Below, in pieces: positions 1 to 7,228 of a stretch of DNA of 12,080 bases (position 1 is its first letter; each line of letters begins with the position of its first letter). The position numbers and the translations under genes were made by a program. Under the pieces are notes generated by a model. The model made no database searches. It had not been told where the DNA came from and worked only from the letters and a program-made list of their open reading frames with translations. Source of the stretch: Oscillospiraceae bacterium (GTDB lineage: Bacteria > Bacillota > Clostridia > Saccharofermentanales > Saccharofermentanaceae). The stretch lies in contig CADCQX010000259.1 of NCBI GenBank assembly GCA_902803695.1, positions 1 through 12,080 of the forward strand, read 5' to 3'.

Positions 1-130
1 ACCACGGATCATCCTTACTGATGATCTGGCCTTCCCCTGTTGACTTTCCTTTACATCCCGCGAAAGCAAAAGCGCTTCCGATCAGCATCAAAGACGTAAG
101 GAAAGATGCAATGATCTTTCTAGTGTTCAT
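1..130 (-). CDS. Lipoprotein, paralogue of the neighbouring solute-binding protein (partial, N-terminus only)
   Basis: Only the first 43 codons are inside the window; the gene runs off the left edge. The visible part is a classic lipoprotein signal peptide: a basic start (MNTRKI), a hydrophobic core and a lipobox-like FAGC with the lipidated Cys at residue 26. The mature start has a short polar stretch and then ISKDDPW. The same ISKDDPW occurs right after the signal peptide of the complete gene at 277-2577, and 23 bases (1-23) are identical to 2448-2470. The two genes are therefore tandem paralogues, and this one is probably also a propeller/solute-binding lipoprotein. The start at 130 is supported by AAGGAGA at 137-143, with a -10 like TATAAT at 158-163. 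The function of the missing body is inferred from the paralogue only. Confidence 0.85.
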   Translation of the reverse strand, partial: MNTRKIIASFLTSLMLIGSAFAFAGCKGKSTGEGQIISKDDPW

Positions 131-157
131 AAGTTTTCTCCTTCATTTTGTAATTAC

Positions 158-163
158 ATTATA
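158..163 (-). promoter_or_regulatory. Putative -10 element of the left-edge lipoprotein gene
   Basis: On the minus strand this reads TATAAT, a perfect -10 hexamer, 27 bases upstream of the ATG. The best upstream hexamers are weak: TTGTTT at only 14 bases, or TAGTTG at 17. It lies between a strong terminator (238-266) and the gene, so a separate promoter for the left gene is expected here. Confidence 0.45.
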
Positions 164-237
164 TCCCTGCCATAGATAAACAACTATTGCTTTGGATTAC
201 AAATATAAAGGAAACCTTACAAATAAGAAAGAAAGGC

Positions 238-266
238 AAAAAAACAGGAGGCCTTGCGGCCCCCTG
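238..266 (-). terminator. Rho-independent terminator after the 277-2577 gene
   Basis: On the minus strand CAGGGGGCC and GGCCTCCTG form a 9-bp stem (one G-U pair) closed by a GCAA tetraloop, followed at once by seven T. It starts 11 bases after the stop codon. It separates the two tandem lipoprotein genes transcriptionally. Confidence 0.93.
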
Positions 267-276
267 AGATTTCATC

Positions 277-2577
277 TTATCCTTGTTCGTTGATCACTGT
301 CTGAACTCTGTTTTCGAGATTTGATATGAACTCGTCAACACTCTTTTGGCCTGAGAAATAAGCCTGTGCTTCTTCCGATACGATGGTCTCTACCGATGAA
401 TCGAACATGTATACTCCGTCAATATTTTCCAGTGCATTCAGATAGAGATCTTTTGCATCTTCCTTTGGCTTGGTATAACCCATCATCAAAGCCTCTGTAT
501 CGCTGTAACCATATGCTGTAACATTTTTATTGTACTGTTCATTCAATGCAGCAATTGCGTCATCCACCAGATTTGCAGCAGCTTCTCTGTTTACCGGATT
601 AGTATCACACAATGACTGAACTTCAGTTGAAAGCAATGCTTTGACGAAATCGATACAAGCATCTTTACTTGCCGTTGATGCACTGATACCTACACTCTGC
701 TGCATAGATGCAACTGCTCCCTTTCCGTCTGTGGATGGGAAACCCATGAATACAGGATCATTCATATATCCAGCTTCTCTGAAATAATCAGGAACGGAAT
801 AAAGGTAGATCTGTCTTGCTTTCTTATTCATCTGCGTCTGCATATATGTATCATCGTAATAGATAACTCCGTCTTCATCCATCAATGTCGGGGTATCAGG
901 CATATTGTCCTTGATGTATTCAGCCATTTGCTTGAACTCATCCTGATTAAAGTTTACCTTTCCATCCTGGATCCATTTATCATAAGAACCACTGAGGAAG
1001 TATGAGAACAGAGATTCCTTGGAGAACATTTCAGTAAGCGGATCTTCACCGTTACATGTATCACTTACGAATGACTTATATTCATCAAGCGTGAAACCCT
1101 TTGCACCGTCCTTAACGCAATCTTTCTCAACAAGGAGACCTTCAGCCGAGAAACTTAAAGGTACTGCATAAAGCTTGCCGTCCTTAGCCATGGAATCGGT
1201 AACATTTGTATAGTAGAGATCAGGATCGAACTTGATATCCTTGGAAAGATCGATAAGGCAATCATCGTTTTCGAGACCGCTTATGTTATTTACATCGAAG
1301 ATGATGTCAGGACCGTCATCTGACAGGACTTTCATCTTGAACTCATCCTGGTATTTCTGAAGATAATCTTCATCATCATAATCGTAATCAGGATCATTGA
1401 AGAGGTCGTCGCTGGTGGTTCTTATATAATACTTATCATTCTCGTTATTGAACTTCCTTATGCCTTCAGCTGTCATCTCAGTTACCATCATGTACGGAGC
1501 TGAAGCAGTAAGTAACGTCTTACCTGCATTAGGGTTTTCAGCCTGCTTGTCGAGGATGATGATAGAAGGCTCCGACATGTAAGTATAAGGATCATAATCA
1601 TTTCCGAAAAGGATCACTCTGTCTTCCTGAACAGCACCGATGGTTGAATTCGAAAGTCTAGTCAGATTTCCGTCAGTATCTCCGAAAGCACAGTACTGTT
1701 CATCGTCGACATATACACCGTCAGCCTTGACTGTATAATATCTTCCGTCAAAGCCCTTTACTGTTCCCGAAGATCTGTAGTAATTTGATTCTCCGTTATT
1801 CTTAAAATCGTTAGCTTTAATATCATACTCGCATTCAACTTGTCCGTTGTTAGCATATATATACATCTTGATCTTTTCTCCGTCTGTCTGGCTATCGGAG
1901 ACATAGATATAATCTGACTGGATCACATTGCTAAGATCTTTTTCAAGGACAGTCTCTCCATCCTTGATAACGTAGAGATAATTTTTTCCCTCTGAAGCCT
2001 TAAAAAGGAAACCGTAACCGTCGCAGACTGCCATGGAGTTGATCTGGCCACCGTCATCAAGACCAATGTCAACTTCCTGAGACTCGCCTTTTCCGGACTC
2101 GGCATCTATCTTGACCTTATATACCTTGGAGGTTCCTGCCATCCAATTGACTACAGACATATAACAGTAAATATCGCCTTTTTCTACGATACATCCGAGA
2201 GACTGACAATATGAGTTCTGGTCTAATTCGATAAGATTTCCTGTAGTAACTTTATTAACGAAATTACCGTCTTTATCGAATATAGCGATCAAAGTCTCAT
2301 TTATACCGACCTGATTTTCCGGATCATATTTATATGTCTCATAGCTTCCAACGATATAATCTCCTGCATACTGCATGCCCTGGAAATATGCATCGGAATA
2401 TTCGGAGATATTACAAACCGAATCAAGGTCGATCTCCTTAACCGTATACCACGGATCATCCTTACTGATGGTCACAACTTTTTTGTTACTTTTGGAATTA
2501 CATCCTGCGATAGCAAAAGAACTGCCCATGAGCATAAGGGCAGCTAAAGCAACAGCCATGATTTTCTTAGTTTTCAT
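277..2577 (-). CDS. Extracellular solute-binding family lipoprotein with N-terminal propeller-like region
   Basis: A 766-residue exported lipoprotein. Residues 1-26 form an SPII signal peptide (MKTKKIM, hydrophobic core, lipobox IAGC, Cys 26). Residues about 36-345 contain repeated short beta-strand/turn patterns with DG and GNF-type turns, resembling a beta-propeller; this is judged by eye. Residues about 349-766 match family 1 solute-binding proteins of ABC transporters, with GPDIIFDVNN near residue 421 and GKLYAVPLSF near 464, then a helical C-terminal lobe. Solute-binding proteins are normally 400-550 aa, so the N-terminal module is an addition. No permease or ATPase gene is adjacent, so transport partners, if any, lie elsewhere. 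The start at 2577 was chosen over one 18 codons upstream because AAGGAGAG lies just before it and the signal peptide begins there. A TTGACA occurs upstream (2718-2723) without a good -10. The ligand is unknown. Confidence 0.88.
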   Translation of the reverse strand: MKTKKIMAVALAALMLMGSSFAIAGCNSKSNKKVVTISKDDPWYTVKEIDLDSVCNISEYSDAYFQGMQYAGDYIVGSYETYKYDPENQVGINETLIAIFDKDGNFVNKVTTGNLIELDQNSYCQSLGCIVEKGDIYCYMSVVNWMAGTSKVYKVKIDAESGKGESQEVDIGLDDGGQINSMAVCDGYGFLFKASEGKNYLYVIKDGETVLEKDLSNVIQSDYIYVSDSQTDGEKIKMYIYANNGQVECEYDIKANDFKNNGESNYYRSSGTVKGFDGRYYTVKADGVYVDDEQYCAFGDTDGNLTRLSNSTIGAVQEDRVILFGNDYDPYTYMSEPSIIILDKQAENPNAGKTLLTASAPYMMVTEMTAEGIRKFNNENDKYYIRTTSDDLFNDPDYDYDDEDYLQKYQDEFKMKVLSDDGPDIIFDVNNISGLENDDCLIDLSKDIKFDPDLYYTNVTDSMAKDGKLYAVPLSFSAEGLLVEKDCVKDGAKGFTLDEYKSFVSDTCNGEDPLTEMFSKESLFSYFLSGSYDKWIQDGKVNFNQDEFKQMAEYIKDNMPDTPTLMDEDGVIYYDDTYMQTQMNKKARQIYLYSVPDYFREAGYMNDPVFMGFPSTDGKGAVASMQQSVGISASTASKDACIDFVKALLSTEVQSLCDTNPVNREAAANLVDDAIAALNEQYNKNVTAYGYSDTEALMMGYTKPKEDAKDLYLNALENIDGVYMFDSSVETIVSEEAQAYFSGQKSVDEFISNLENRVQTVINEQG

Positions 2578-2742
2578 AATTATCTCTCCTTTTGGTTGAT
2601 GATTTGATTTTAGTCTTGAAGGAGAGCTCATTCTATTTATCTACATTACGAAATAGCCTGCTAATCTTACAATAGTGAAATAATGAGTGCCGCAAACACG
2701 AAATAGAGATATTACCATGTCAAAACAATGGCATTTTCGACA

Positions 2743-2779
2743 ATAGAAAAGAGCTGCCTCTCAGCAAGAGACAGCTCTT
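2743..2779 (-). terminator. Rho-independent terminator after the 2801-3658 gene
   Basis: On the minus strand AGAGCTGTCTCT pairs with AGAGGCAGCTCT (12 bp with one U-G) around a 5-base loop at 2762-2766, followed by a short T run at 2747-2750. It lies about 22 bases past the stop codon. The U-tract is short but the stem is strong. Confidence 0.85.
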
Positions 2780-2800
2780 AAGATATTCAATTATTAACGA

Positions 2801-3658
2801 TTACGGTGTGTAATCCATGCTGATCTCGTAGAGTTCGCCATCTTTAAAAGTATACTCAAAATAGCAGGAACCGATGTAGATCTCGGAAGCCTTCTTATAG
2901 GAATAAGTATGTGTTGTATAAGAAGTACCTTCATACTCGTAGAAGTCATCAGCTTCTATGTCCATGCTTGCAAGGAACTCATCCTCTGTGAAAGGGATCG
3001 GGAAGTTAAAGCTTACAAAGCCTTCTTCCATCTCGTCTGTGTACTCGAAAGTAAGAGATGTGATCGTGCAATCACCTACCTTCATTGAATCCTCAGTATA
3101 GTTAGCAACCATCAAACGCATGGAAACGTAATCAGCAAGATCGATAGAGAAAGACTCGAAAAGCTGTGTCTTAGCGTCAATAGTCTCTTCGATATCACCG
3201 ATGTTGTAGTCGTTGAACTTAACACCGTCAGCGATCATCTCATTAATTGTGGTCTCACCAACAGTGTACTTCTTGCCATCGACATAGAATTCCATGTGGT
3301 CAAAATCTACAAGCTTATCTGAAGAAAGGGAACCTGCTGCAGGCTTACTAGGCTTCTTTGTCTCCTCAGTTGTCTCTTCAGTAGTTTCCTCTGTAGTTTC
3401 TTCTGTAGTCTCTTCAGTTGTTTCTTTAGTTTCCTTAGGTTTCTTGGTTTCTTCAGGCTCGTCTTCGTCTTCGTCGTCGTCCTCGTCATCCTCGTCGTCT
3501 TCGTCGTCATCCTCGTCCTCGTCGTCCTCATCCTCCTCTTCTTCTTCGCGGTCGTCACGATCACGTCTACTCTTTCTGGATGAAGTGGAATCACAAGCTA
3601 CGATTCCAAATACAAGGCACAATGCGAGCAAGATGGTCATCATCTTTTTCAGTTTCAT
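2801..3658 (-). CDS. Lipoprotein with poly-Asp/Glu tract and TTEE-repeat linker, function unknown
   Basis: A 285-residue protein. Residues 1-22 are a lipoprotein signal peptide (MKLKKMM, hydrophobic core, GIVAC with Cys 22). A short basic stretch (about 29-37, RKSRRDRDDR-like) leads into an almost pure Asp/Glu tract at about 38-70, then a KPKE/TTEE repeat linker at about 72-105. A compact region at about 112-285 follows, with alternating strand-like segments, many aromatic residues and a C-terminal MDYTP. The compact domain is not one I can assign to a family; it could be a ligand-binding or stress-sensing domain. The start at 3658 follows AAGGAGAAAG; an in-frame ATG 12 codons upstream has no ribosome binding site and lies inside a palindrome near the likely transcription start. 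The coding triplets of the acidic tract (3460-3550) are low-complexity DNA, so linker length may vary between strains. Confidence 0.85.
   Translation of the reverse strand: MKLKKMMTILLALCLVFGIVACDSTSSRKSRRDRDDREEEEEDEDDEDEDDDEDDEDDEDDDEDEDEPEETKKPKETKETTEETTEETTEETTEETTEETKKPSKPAAGSLSSDKLVDFDHMEFYVDGKKYTVGETTINEMIADGVKFNDYNIGDIEETIDAKTQLFESFSIDLADYVSMRLMVANYTEDSMKVGDCTITSLTFEYTDEMEEGFVSFNFPIPFTEDEFLASMDIEADDFYEYEGTSYTTHTYSYKKASEIYIGSCYFEYTFKDGELYEISMDYTP
3361..3430 (-). repeat. 12-bp in-frame repeat coding for TTEE units
   Basis: Imperfect tandem copies of a 12-base unit (GAAGAAACTACA-like on the minus strand) encode about five to six Thr-Thr-Glu-Glu units in the linker of the acidic lipoprotein. 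Third-position differences (TCT/TCC, GTA/GTT) show the copies are not a recent slip. The repeat keeps frame when units are gained or lost. Confidence 0.8.
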
Positions 3659-3687
3659 AATGTTCTTTCTCCTTATTCTATGTTTAC

Positions 3688-3701
3688 GTGTCATCTGACA
3701 C
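3688..3701. promoter_or_regulatory. Perfect 14-bp dyad GTGTCA-N2-TGACAC, possible operator
   Basis: The sequence GTGTCATCTGACAC has perfect 6-base arms around two bases. It falls between the likely -10 (3711-3716) and the ribosome binding site of the acidic lipoprotein gene, roughly where transcription would start. That is a typical place for a repressor site. The cognate regulator is not known and no second copy was seen in the window. Confidence 0.45.
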
Positions 3702-3710
3702 CTCGATTAA

Positions 3711-3738
3711 ATTATCACTTGAACAACAAGAAAACAAG
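3711..3738 (-). promoter_or_regulatory. Putative promoter of the acidic lipoprotein gene
   Basis: On the minus strand GATAAT (3711-3716) serves as a candidate -10. TTGTTT (3732-3737, spacing 15) or CTTGTT (3733-3738, spacing 16) is a weak -35. No clear terminator ends the operon that precedes this gene (stop at 3814), so read-through could also supply transcripts. Confidence 0.35.
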
Positions 3739-3813
3739 AGATTTTTGTGTGAATTTATAGATTGTTAATTTGCCGGATATTGTCCGTTTTGTACATACAT
3801 GTCGGTATAGACA

Positions 3814-4578
3814 TCAAAATGCACTTCTGAACCACTCGTAAATCACCGCATACATCTCACGGACATGGAAAGTCGGCCAGAGCCACCAGCTGGTCTCTGA
3901 GCATACGGAACCGTGCTCGGTAATGCCGAAAGAATCGCATATCTTACCTGCCCTGTACTGATGGAATTCATTGGTAACTATGGCTACCGGGGCATCCGGA
4001 GCGATCTCGTCCAGAATCTTTTTCGAAAACTCAATATTCTCAACAGTAGTCGTAGACTTATCTTCGAGATAGATCCTTTCAGGATCAATACCCAGATCGA
4101 CAAGACCACGTTTCATGCATTCGGCTTCAGATATCTCCTCGCCGCCGCCTTTTCCGCCTGACACGATACACTTGGCATCCGGGTGTTCCTTAAGATATTC
4201 AGCAGCTGCGGTGATTCGTCTTCCCAGCATGAGACTTGGCTGATTACCCTTTACCTGGCAGCCGAGAACGATAACTACTGATGACGGATCCGGTTCTTTT
4301 GAAGCGCCGAGGAAGATGCAGGACGTAGTTGCTACAGTAAGAATGATCGTAATAACGATAAGTCCGCATATACCTATAAGGACCGCTTTTACACCCTTAT
4401 GTGCCTCCGATACCTGAACAAGTTTCGGGAAGATTATCGCGCCTATGATCATCAGAGCACCGACGATCAGCCCGGTCAGATTTCCCACATTGATTATCCC
4501 TCTCATAGCAGGAAGGATAAACAGATATATAAGGACAAGACCCAGGACAGCGATAAGTATTCTCAACATATTCTTCAT
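3814..4578 (-). CDS. YdcF/SanA/ElyC-type DUF218 membrane protein
   Basis: A 254-residue protein with three predicted membrane helices (about 5-23, 30-50 and 64-91) followed by a DUF218 domain at about 100-250. Family features visible are VVIVLGCQV (101-109), the LGRRITAAAEYL helix (118-129), CIVSGGKGGGEE (137-148), STTTVENIEFSKKIL (175-189) and VAIVTNEFHQYRA (198-210). DUF218 proteins of this membrane-anchored kind are linked to envelope integrity and lipid-carrier metabolism (SanA, ElyC); a precise reaction is not established. Its ATG overlaps the stop of the zinc-ribbon gene as ATGA, with GGAAG just upstream, so translation is probably coupled. It is the last gene of the five-gene operon. 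No U-tract terminator was seen after it. Confidence 0.88.
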   Translation of the reverse strand: MKNMLRILIAVLGLVLIYLFILPAMRGIINVGNLTGLIVGALMIIGAIIFPKLVQVSEAHKGVKAVLIGICGLIVITIILTVATTSCIFLGASKEPDPSSVVIVLGCQVKGNQPSLMLGRRITAAAEYLKEHPDAKCIVSGGKGGGEEISEAECMKRGLVDLGIDPERIYLEDKSTTTVENIEFSKKILDEIAPDAPVAIVTNEFHQYRAGKICDSFGITEHGSVCSETSWWLWPTFHVREMYAVIYEWFRSAF

Positions 4579-4841
4579 ATCTTCCTTATCCTGTCTCTCT
4601 TTCTCGTTTTAAGAAGCGCATCATATCTTTCCTTATCAACCCTTAAACAAGTCCTGCAGAAAGGACATTCCACGCGCCTTTTGAAGCGATACGGAAATAC
4701 CGGGATAAATACCATGGTGAACCAGGATGAGACCGTATTGAGAACGAAGTTCAGGCTATGACCGCAGGCAGGGCATGTGATCTTTTCTTCCGTCCTTCCT
4801 CTGTGATGAGTAAAGTGCTTGTTACCGACTATTATGATCAT
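4575..4841 (-). CDS. Small zinc-ribbon protein
   Basis: An 88-residue protein with two Cys pairs, CPAC at 23-26 and CPFC at 59-62, and an aromatic/hydrophobic SSWFTMVFIPVFPYRFKRR stretch between them. This arrangement matches the zinc_ribbon_15 type, where a ribbon is split by a FTxxFIPxxP segment. The C-terminus (about 70-88) is strongly basic. It likely binds one zinc ion; whether it contacts membrane, nucleic acid or a partner protein is unknown. Stop and start overlap its neighbours on both sides (ATGA at 4575-4578 and at 4838-4841). GGAGG for its start lies inside the upstream gene. This spacing argues for tight co-expression with the membrane proteins on either side. Confidence 0.82.
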   Translation of the reverse strand: MIIIVGNKHFTHHRGRTEEKITCPACGHSLNFVLNTVSSWFTMVFIPVFPYRFKRRVECPFCRTCLRVDKERYDALLKTRKRDRIRKI

Positions 4842-5308
4842 AGGACTTCGGCCTCCATATAAACACGCTTGTTGCTGTTGATGTCGCTCATAAGTTTCTC
4901 AACTGTCTTCTTAGTAAGGAAAGTGCATCTGATATCGGTGATCTTTCCTTCAGGATCGATGACTCTTACCACAGGCTTAACAAAGAATGTCGCTCCGTAT
5001 AGGCCGTGACCTGTCATTGAATAGCTAATAAGGTTTTCGGATATAGAGAAACTTCTTCTCGGACGTAAGATCCTTTTGACGATAAGCTCGTCTCCCATGA
5101 GGACGACGGACTTCCATCTCCATAGAAGATCCAATGGCCAAGTTACGACCATTACGACAAGAAATATCTTAAGTGCGTCTGCCCATGCGCCGTTGATTAT
5201 CGCGTAGATAAGAAGTACAACGAATGCGATGAAGACATATAGGATACTCCTCCACCAACTGAGGAACAGAGCCTTACCGAAATTGCTGCTGTATTTATGT
5301 AGTTCCAT
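4838..5308 (-). CDS. Two-TM membrane protein with PH-like domain, hypothetical
   Basis: A 156-residue protein. Two hydrophobic helices at about 22-38 and 46-64 are followed by a soluble part (about 66-156) of alternating strands: SVVLMGDELIVKRI, RRSFSISENLISYSM, TFFVKPVVRVIDPEGK, then a C-terminal helix. The two-helix-plus-strands plan resembles bacterial PH-domain membrane proteins, but that assignment is by pattern only. Its ATG directly abuts the stop codon of the methyltransferase gene (TAAATG), and GAGGA lies about 8 bases upstream. Its 3' end overlaps the zinc-ribbon gene by four bases. Confidence 0.75.
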   Translation of the reverse strand: MELHKYSSNFGKALFLSWWRSILYVFIAFVVLLIYAIINGAWADALKIFLVVMVVTWPLDLLWRWKSVVLMGDELIVKRILRPRRSFSISENLISYSMTGHGLYGATFFVKPVVRVIDPEGKITDIRCTFLTKKTVEKLMSDINSNKRVYMEAEVL

Positions 5309-6376
5309 TTACTTTTTCCTCACTGCATAAAGGTTTGTCTCCCATGCGGGAATATACAGTTCATGTCTTATGTATAGCTTAAGTTCAGGTGCCAGTTCGT
5401 GGATCTGAAGAGGCAACTTGAACATGTCCTCATTACGGTGGTAGAGCGCGCACATTACCTGCGCACCGTTTCTGATGTTTTGGGCTGCTCCTTCTATCGC
5501 CTGATGCTCGGCTCCTTCAACATCTAACTTTATTATAGTCGCATTATCCGTTATATCGTCTACTGCAATTGTATCAATAAGATCGTCACCCTTGCTGCTG
5601 ATCCTAGCCATCCTTCCTTCGTTGGATGTGAAACTTACAGTTCCAGACGAGTCGTAAGCCGCCGCATTATAACATTGGATGCTGAAGTCTTCGGTATTCT
5701 TCTTGAGTTTCTCGAAGTTTTTCCTGTTTGGCTCTACAGCGTGGATCATGTCGTAACTTACGCCTTTGTCTTCGCAGGCTTTTACGAATTCCGTTGCTGT
5801 GTCGCCTTTGTATGCACCAAGATCCACGAAGACCTCACCGTCCTTCAGATCAACAATGCTACTGTAGACTTCTTCCCTTGGGGATGTGCAAAGATCCAGA
5901 TACTTGGGGTTTCCGCTTATCTTGAAGTTGATGATGTTCTCATAGGTTTTTCGGGAAGTATCATCGGCAAGAAGATCGTAGACCTCCTCGAACTTGTCGC
6001 GGTTCTGAAGAAAATACTCATAAGTGAAAAGGCCGTCGCCTGCGACAGGAACGTCAGGCGCGATCAATGTGTGGCGTTTGCCGATATCAAGGATGATGCT
6101 GTACAGGGGCTCGTAGGATGCAGCGAAAGCCAGTACCACAATAAAGTCGTCCACTTTCTCCTCCACCTCTTTTAAGGTGTGGACCAGATGCCCCTTGAAG
6201 GAATGGCCCCTGACAAAGCCTTCACTGGCGAAAAAGCCCGCGCATGTTATTCCTTTTTGCTCGAAAATATTGAGGATCTTCTCTGCTCCAAGACCCATCC
6301 CGTACATAAAAACAGGGAGTTCCGTTTCTTTCAGAACATCCCAGCAGTCCTTTGTTTCTGTGATATTAATGCCCAT
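5309..6376 (-). CDS. FkbM-family SAM-dependent methyltransferase with N-terminal Rossmann-like domain
   Basis: A 355-residue protein. Residues about 10-110 look like a nucleotide-binding fold (LPVFMYGMGLGAEKIL at 20-35, then VDDFIVVLAFAA). Residues about 180-355 are an FkbM methyltransferase: SAM motif I FVDLGAYKGD (183-192), the acidic post-strand HAVEPN (212-217), and IIKLDVEGAEHQAIEGA (281-297), the family signature. FkbM enzymes O-methylate sugars, polyketides or other small hydroxyl substrates; the two-domain form is common near cell-surface glycan genes, but no glycosyltransferase lies next to it here. The start at 6376 leaves 8 bases after the previous stop. An in-frame ATG at 6448 would overlap that gene by 64 bases. 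Neither start has a clear Shine-Dalgarno, so the exact N-terminus is uncertain; the shorter form fits the domain better. Confidence 0.85.
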   Translation of the reverse strand: MGINITETKDCWDVLKETELPVFMYGMGLGAEKILNIFEQKGITCAGFFASEGFVRGHSFKGHLVHTLKEVEEKVDDFIVVLAFAASYEPLYSIILDIGKRHTLIAPDVPVAGDGLFTYEYFLQNRDKFEEVYDLLADDTSRKTYENIINFKISGNPKYLDLCTSPREEVYSSIVDLKDGEVFVDLGAYKGDTATEFVKACEDKGVSYDMIHAVEPNRKNFEKLKKNTEDFSIQCYNAAAYDSSGTVSFTSNEGRMARISSKGDDLIDTIAVDDITDNATIIKLDVEGAEHQAIEGAAQNIRNGAQVMCALYHRNEDMFKLPLQIHELAPELKLYIRHELYIPAWETNLYAVRKK

Positions 6377-6384
6377 GATCAAAG

Positions 6385-7011
6385 TCAGACGCGGATGAAC
6401 GCGCGTTCGCAAAGCCTCATTAAGCTGGTGAAATCCATATAAAACCACTGGCGTGAGTAGTGACCATAGTAGGTCTCGTCAGTATCCAATTCTTTGACGA
6501 GATCTCTCATGTCACCGTCGTACCAGAGATATTCCTTAAGTTCTTCCCCGATATCCTCAGGGGTGTACTGATAGCTCTGCTTCTTCGTGAGATAACCGAT
6601 CTTTCGGAGGATAAAAGCAACAAATTCGCTGCAGGTAAATGCCTTATAGGTCTTGATGCCTTTGAAGAACGGGTATGAGAGCATGGACAGAAGATTATAT
6701 TTGTACTCTTTGTTATCCATCATGTATTCGATAACGAGCTTGATCCATCTGTACTGATCGTCCGTGACTTCCAGTTCATAGATCTTGACGGGGAGCTCAC
6801 ATTTCTTCTCCAGATAGCGGATCCTGGATTCACGGACCATACCGGCGGAAAAGAAGGCACAATGCTGTTTTCGAGCAAAAGCATAAATATCTGAAAGATC
6901 AGGATCAAAACTAATGGCGGCATGATTATACTTGATGCCACCGAAATGTCTGATGCCCTTGGCTACAAATGTTGTTGTCTGTGACAACAGGACGTAGATC
7001 TTCTTCGACAT
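6385..7011 (-). CDS. Permuted papain-fold (NlpC/P60-like, YiiX-type) protein
   Basis: A 208-residue protein without signal peptide or membrane helix. Two segments mark the permuted NlpC/P60 superfamily: KYNHAAISFD (27-36) with the probable catalytic His 30, and FTCSEFVAFIL (125-135) with the probable nucleophile Cys 127. In permuted members the His precedes the Cys in sequence, as here. Known members act on amide or thioester bonds in peptides or lipids; the substrate here is not known. The start at 7011 follows GGGAGAGG at a good distance; longer in-frame starts reach into the promoter and are rejected. It is the first gene of the operon, with TTTACA-N16-TATACT upstream. Confidence 0.82.
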   Translation of the reverse strand: MSKKIYVLLSQTTTFVAKGIRHFGGIKYNHAAISFDPDLSDIYAFARKQHCAFFSAGMVRESRIRYLEKKCELPVKIYELEVTDDQYRWIKLVIEYMMDNKEYKYNLLSMLSYPFFKGIKTYKAFTCSEFVAFILRKIGYLTKKQSYQYTPEDIGEELKEYLWYDGDMRDLVKELDTDETYYGHYSRQWFYMDFTSLMRLCERAFIRV

Positions 7012-7041
7012 GTGCCTCTCCCTTCTTTTTATTTCTAGTAA

Positions 7042-7069
7042 AGTATAACAGTACAAAATAAGATGTAAA
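7042..7069 (-). promoter_or_regulatory. Sigma-A-type promoter of the five-gene operon
   Basis: On the minus strand TTTACA (7064-7069) and TATACT (7042-7047) are separated by 16 bases. The -10 is preceded by TGT, giving an extended -10. It lies about 30 bases upstream of the ATG at 7011. This is one of the best promoter matches in the window. Confidence 0.8.
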
Positions 7070-7102
7070 ACCGAATTTGCGGAAAAGTCACGGAAATGAT
7101 AC

Positions 7103-7145
7103 AAAAAATTATCACGGCACCAGCGAGTAATTGCAGTACCGTGAT
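7103..7145 (-). terminator. Rho-independent terminator for the M1 peptidase transcript
   Basis: On the minus strand ATCACGGTAC pairs with GTGCCGTGAT (10 bp, one U-G) around a 15-base loop. AA and six T follow (7103-7108). It lies about 195 bases past the M1 peptidase stop and just upstream of the next operon promoter. The M1 peptidase mRNA therefore has a long 3' untranslated part containing the repeats at 7175-7262. Confidence 0.82.
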
Positions 7146-7174
7146 TCGTGTCACATTGGGCGGTTATTAGATTT

Positions 7175-7202
7175 GTGTTGATAGTGTTTGATAGTGTTGA
7201 TG
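7175..7202. repeat. Three-unit short tandem repeat GTGTT(T)GATA
   Basis: Three adjacent units, GTGTTGATA, GTGTTTGATA and GTGTTGATG, fill 28 bases. It may be a chance slip product or a cluster of protein sites. It lies in the 3' untranslated part of the M1 peptidase transcript. Confidence 0.6.
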
Positions 7203-7228
7203 TTATTCGGCTTTTCCCATTTCATATA

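Noticed and set aside
3361..3430. CRISPR-like array from regular repeats
   Set aside because: The 12-base units are directly adjacent without spacers and encode an in-frame peptide repeat.
3294..3698. Serine-rich plus-strand reading frame
   Set aside because: It is the antisense of the Asp/Glu tract and TTEE repeats; it has no signal, no domain and no sensible ribosome binding site.
6377..6448. Longer N-terminus of the FkbM methyltransferase starting at 6448
   Set aside because: It would overlap the upstream gene by 64 bases, has no Shine-Dalgarno, and the extra 24 residues do not fit the domain; it stays possible because the shorter start also lacks a clear site.
7012..7104. Longer N-terminus of the papain-fold protein from 7104
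   Set aside because: It would cover the TTTACA/TATACT promoter and ignores the strong GGGAGAGG before the ATG at 7011.
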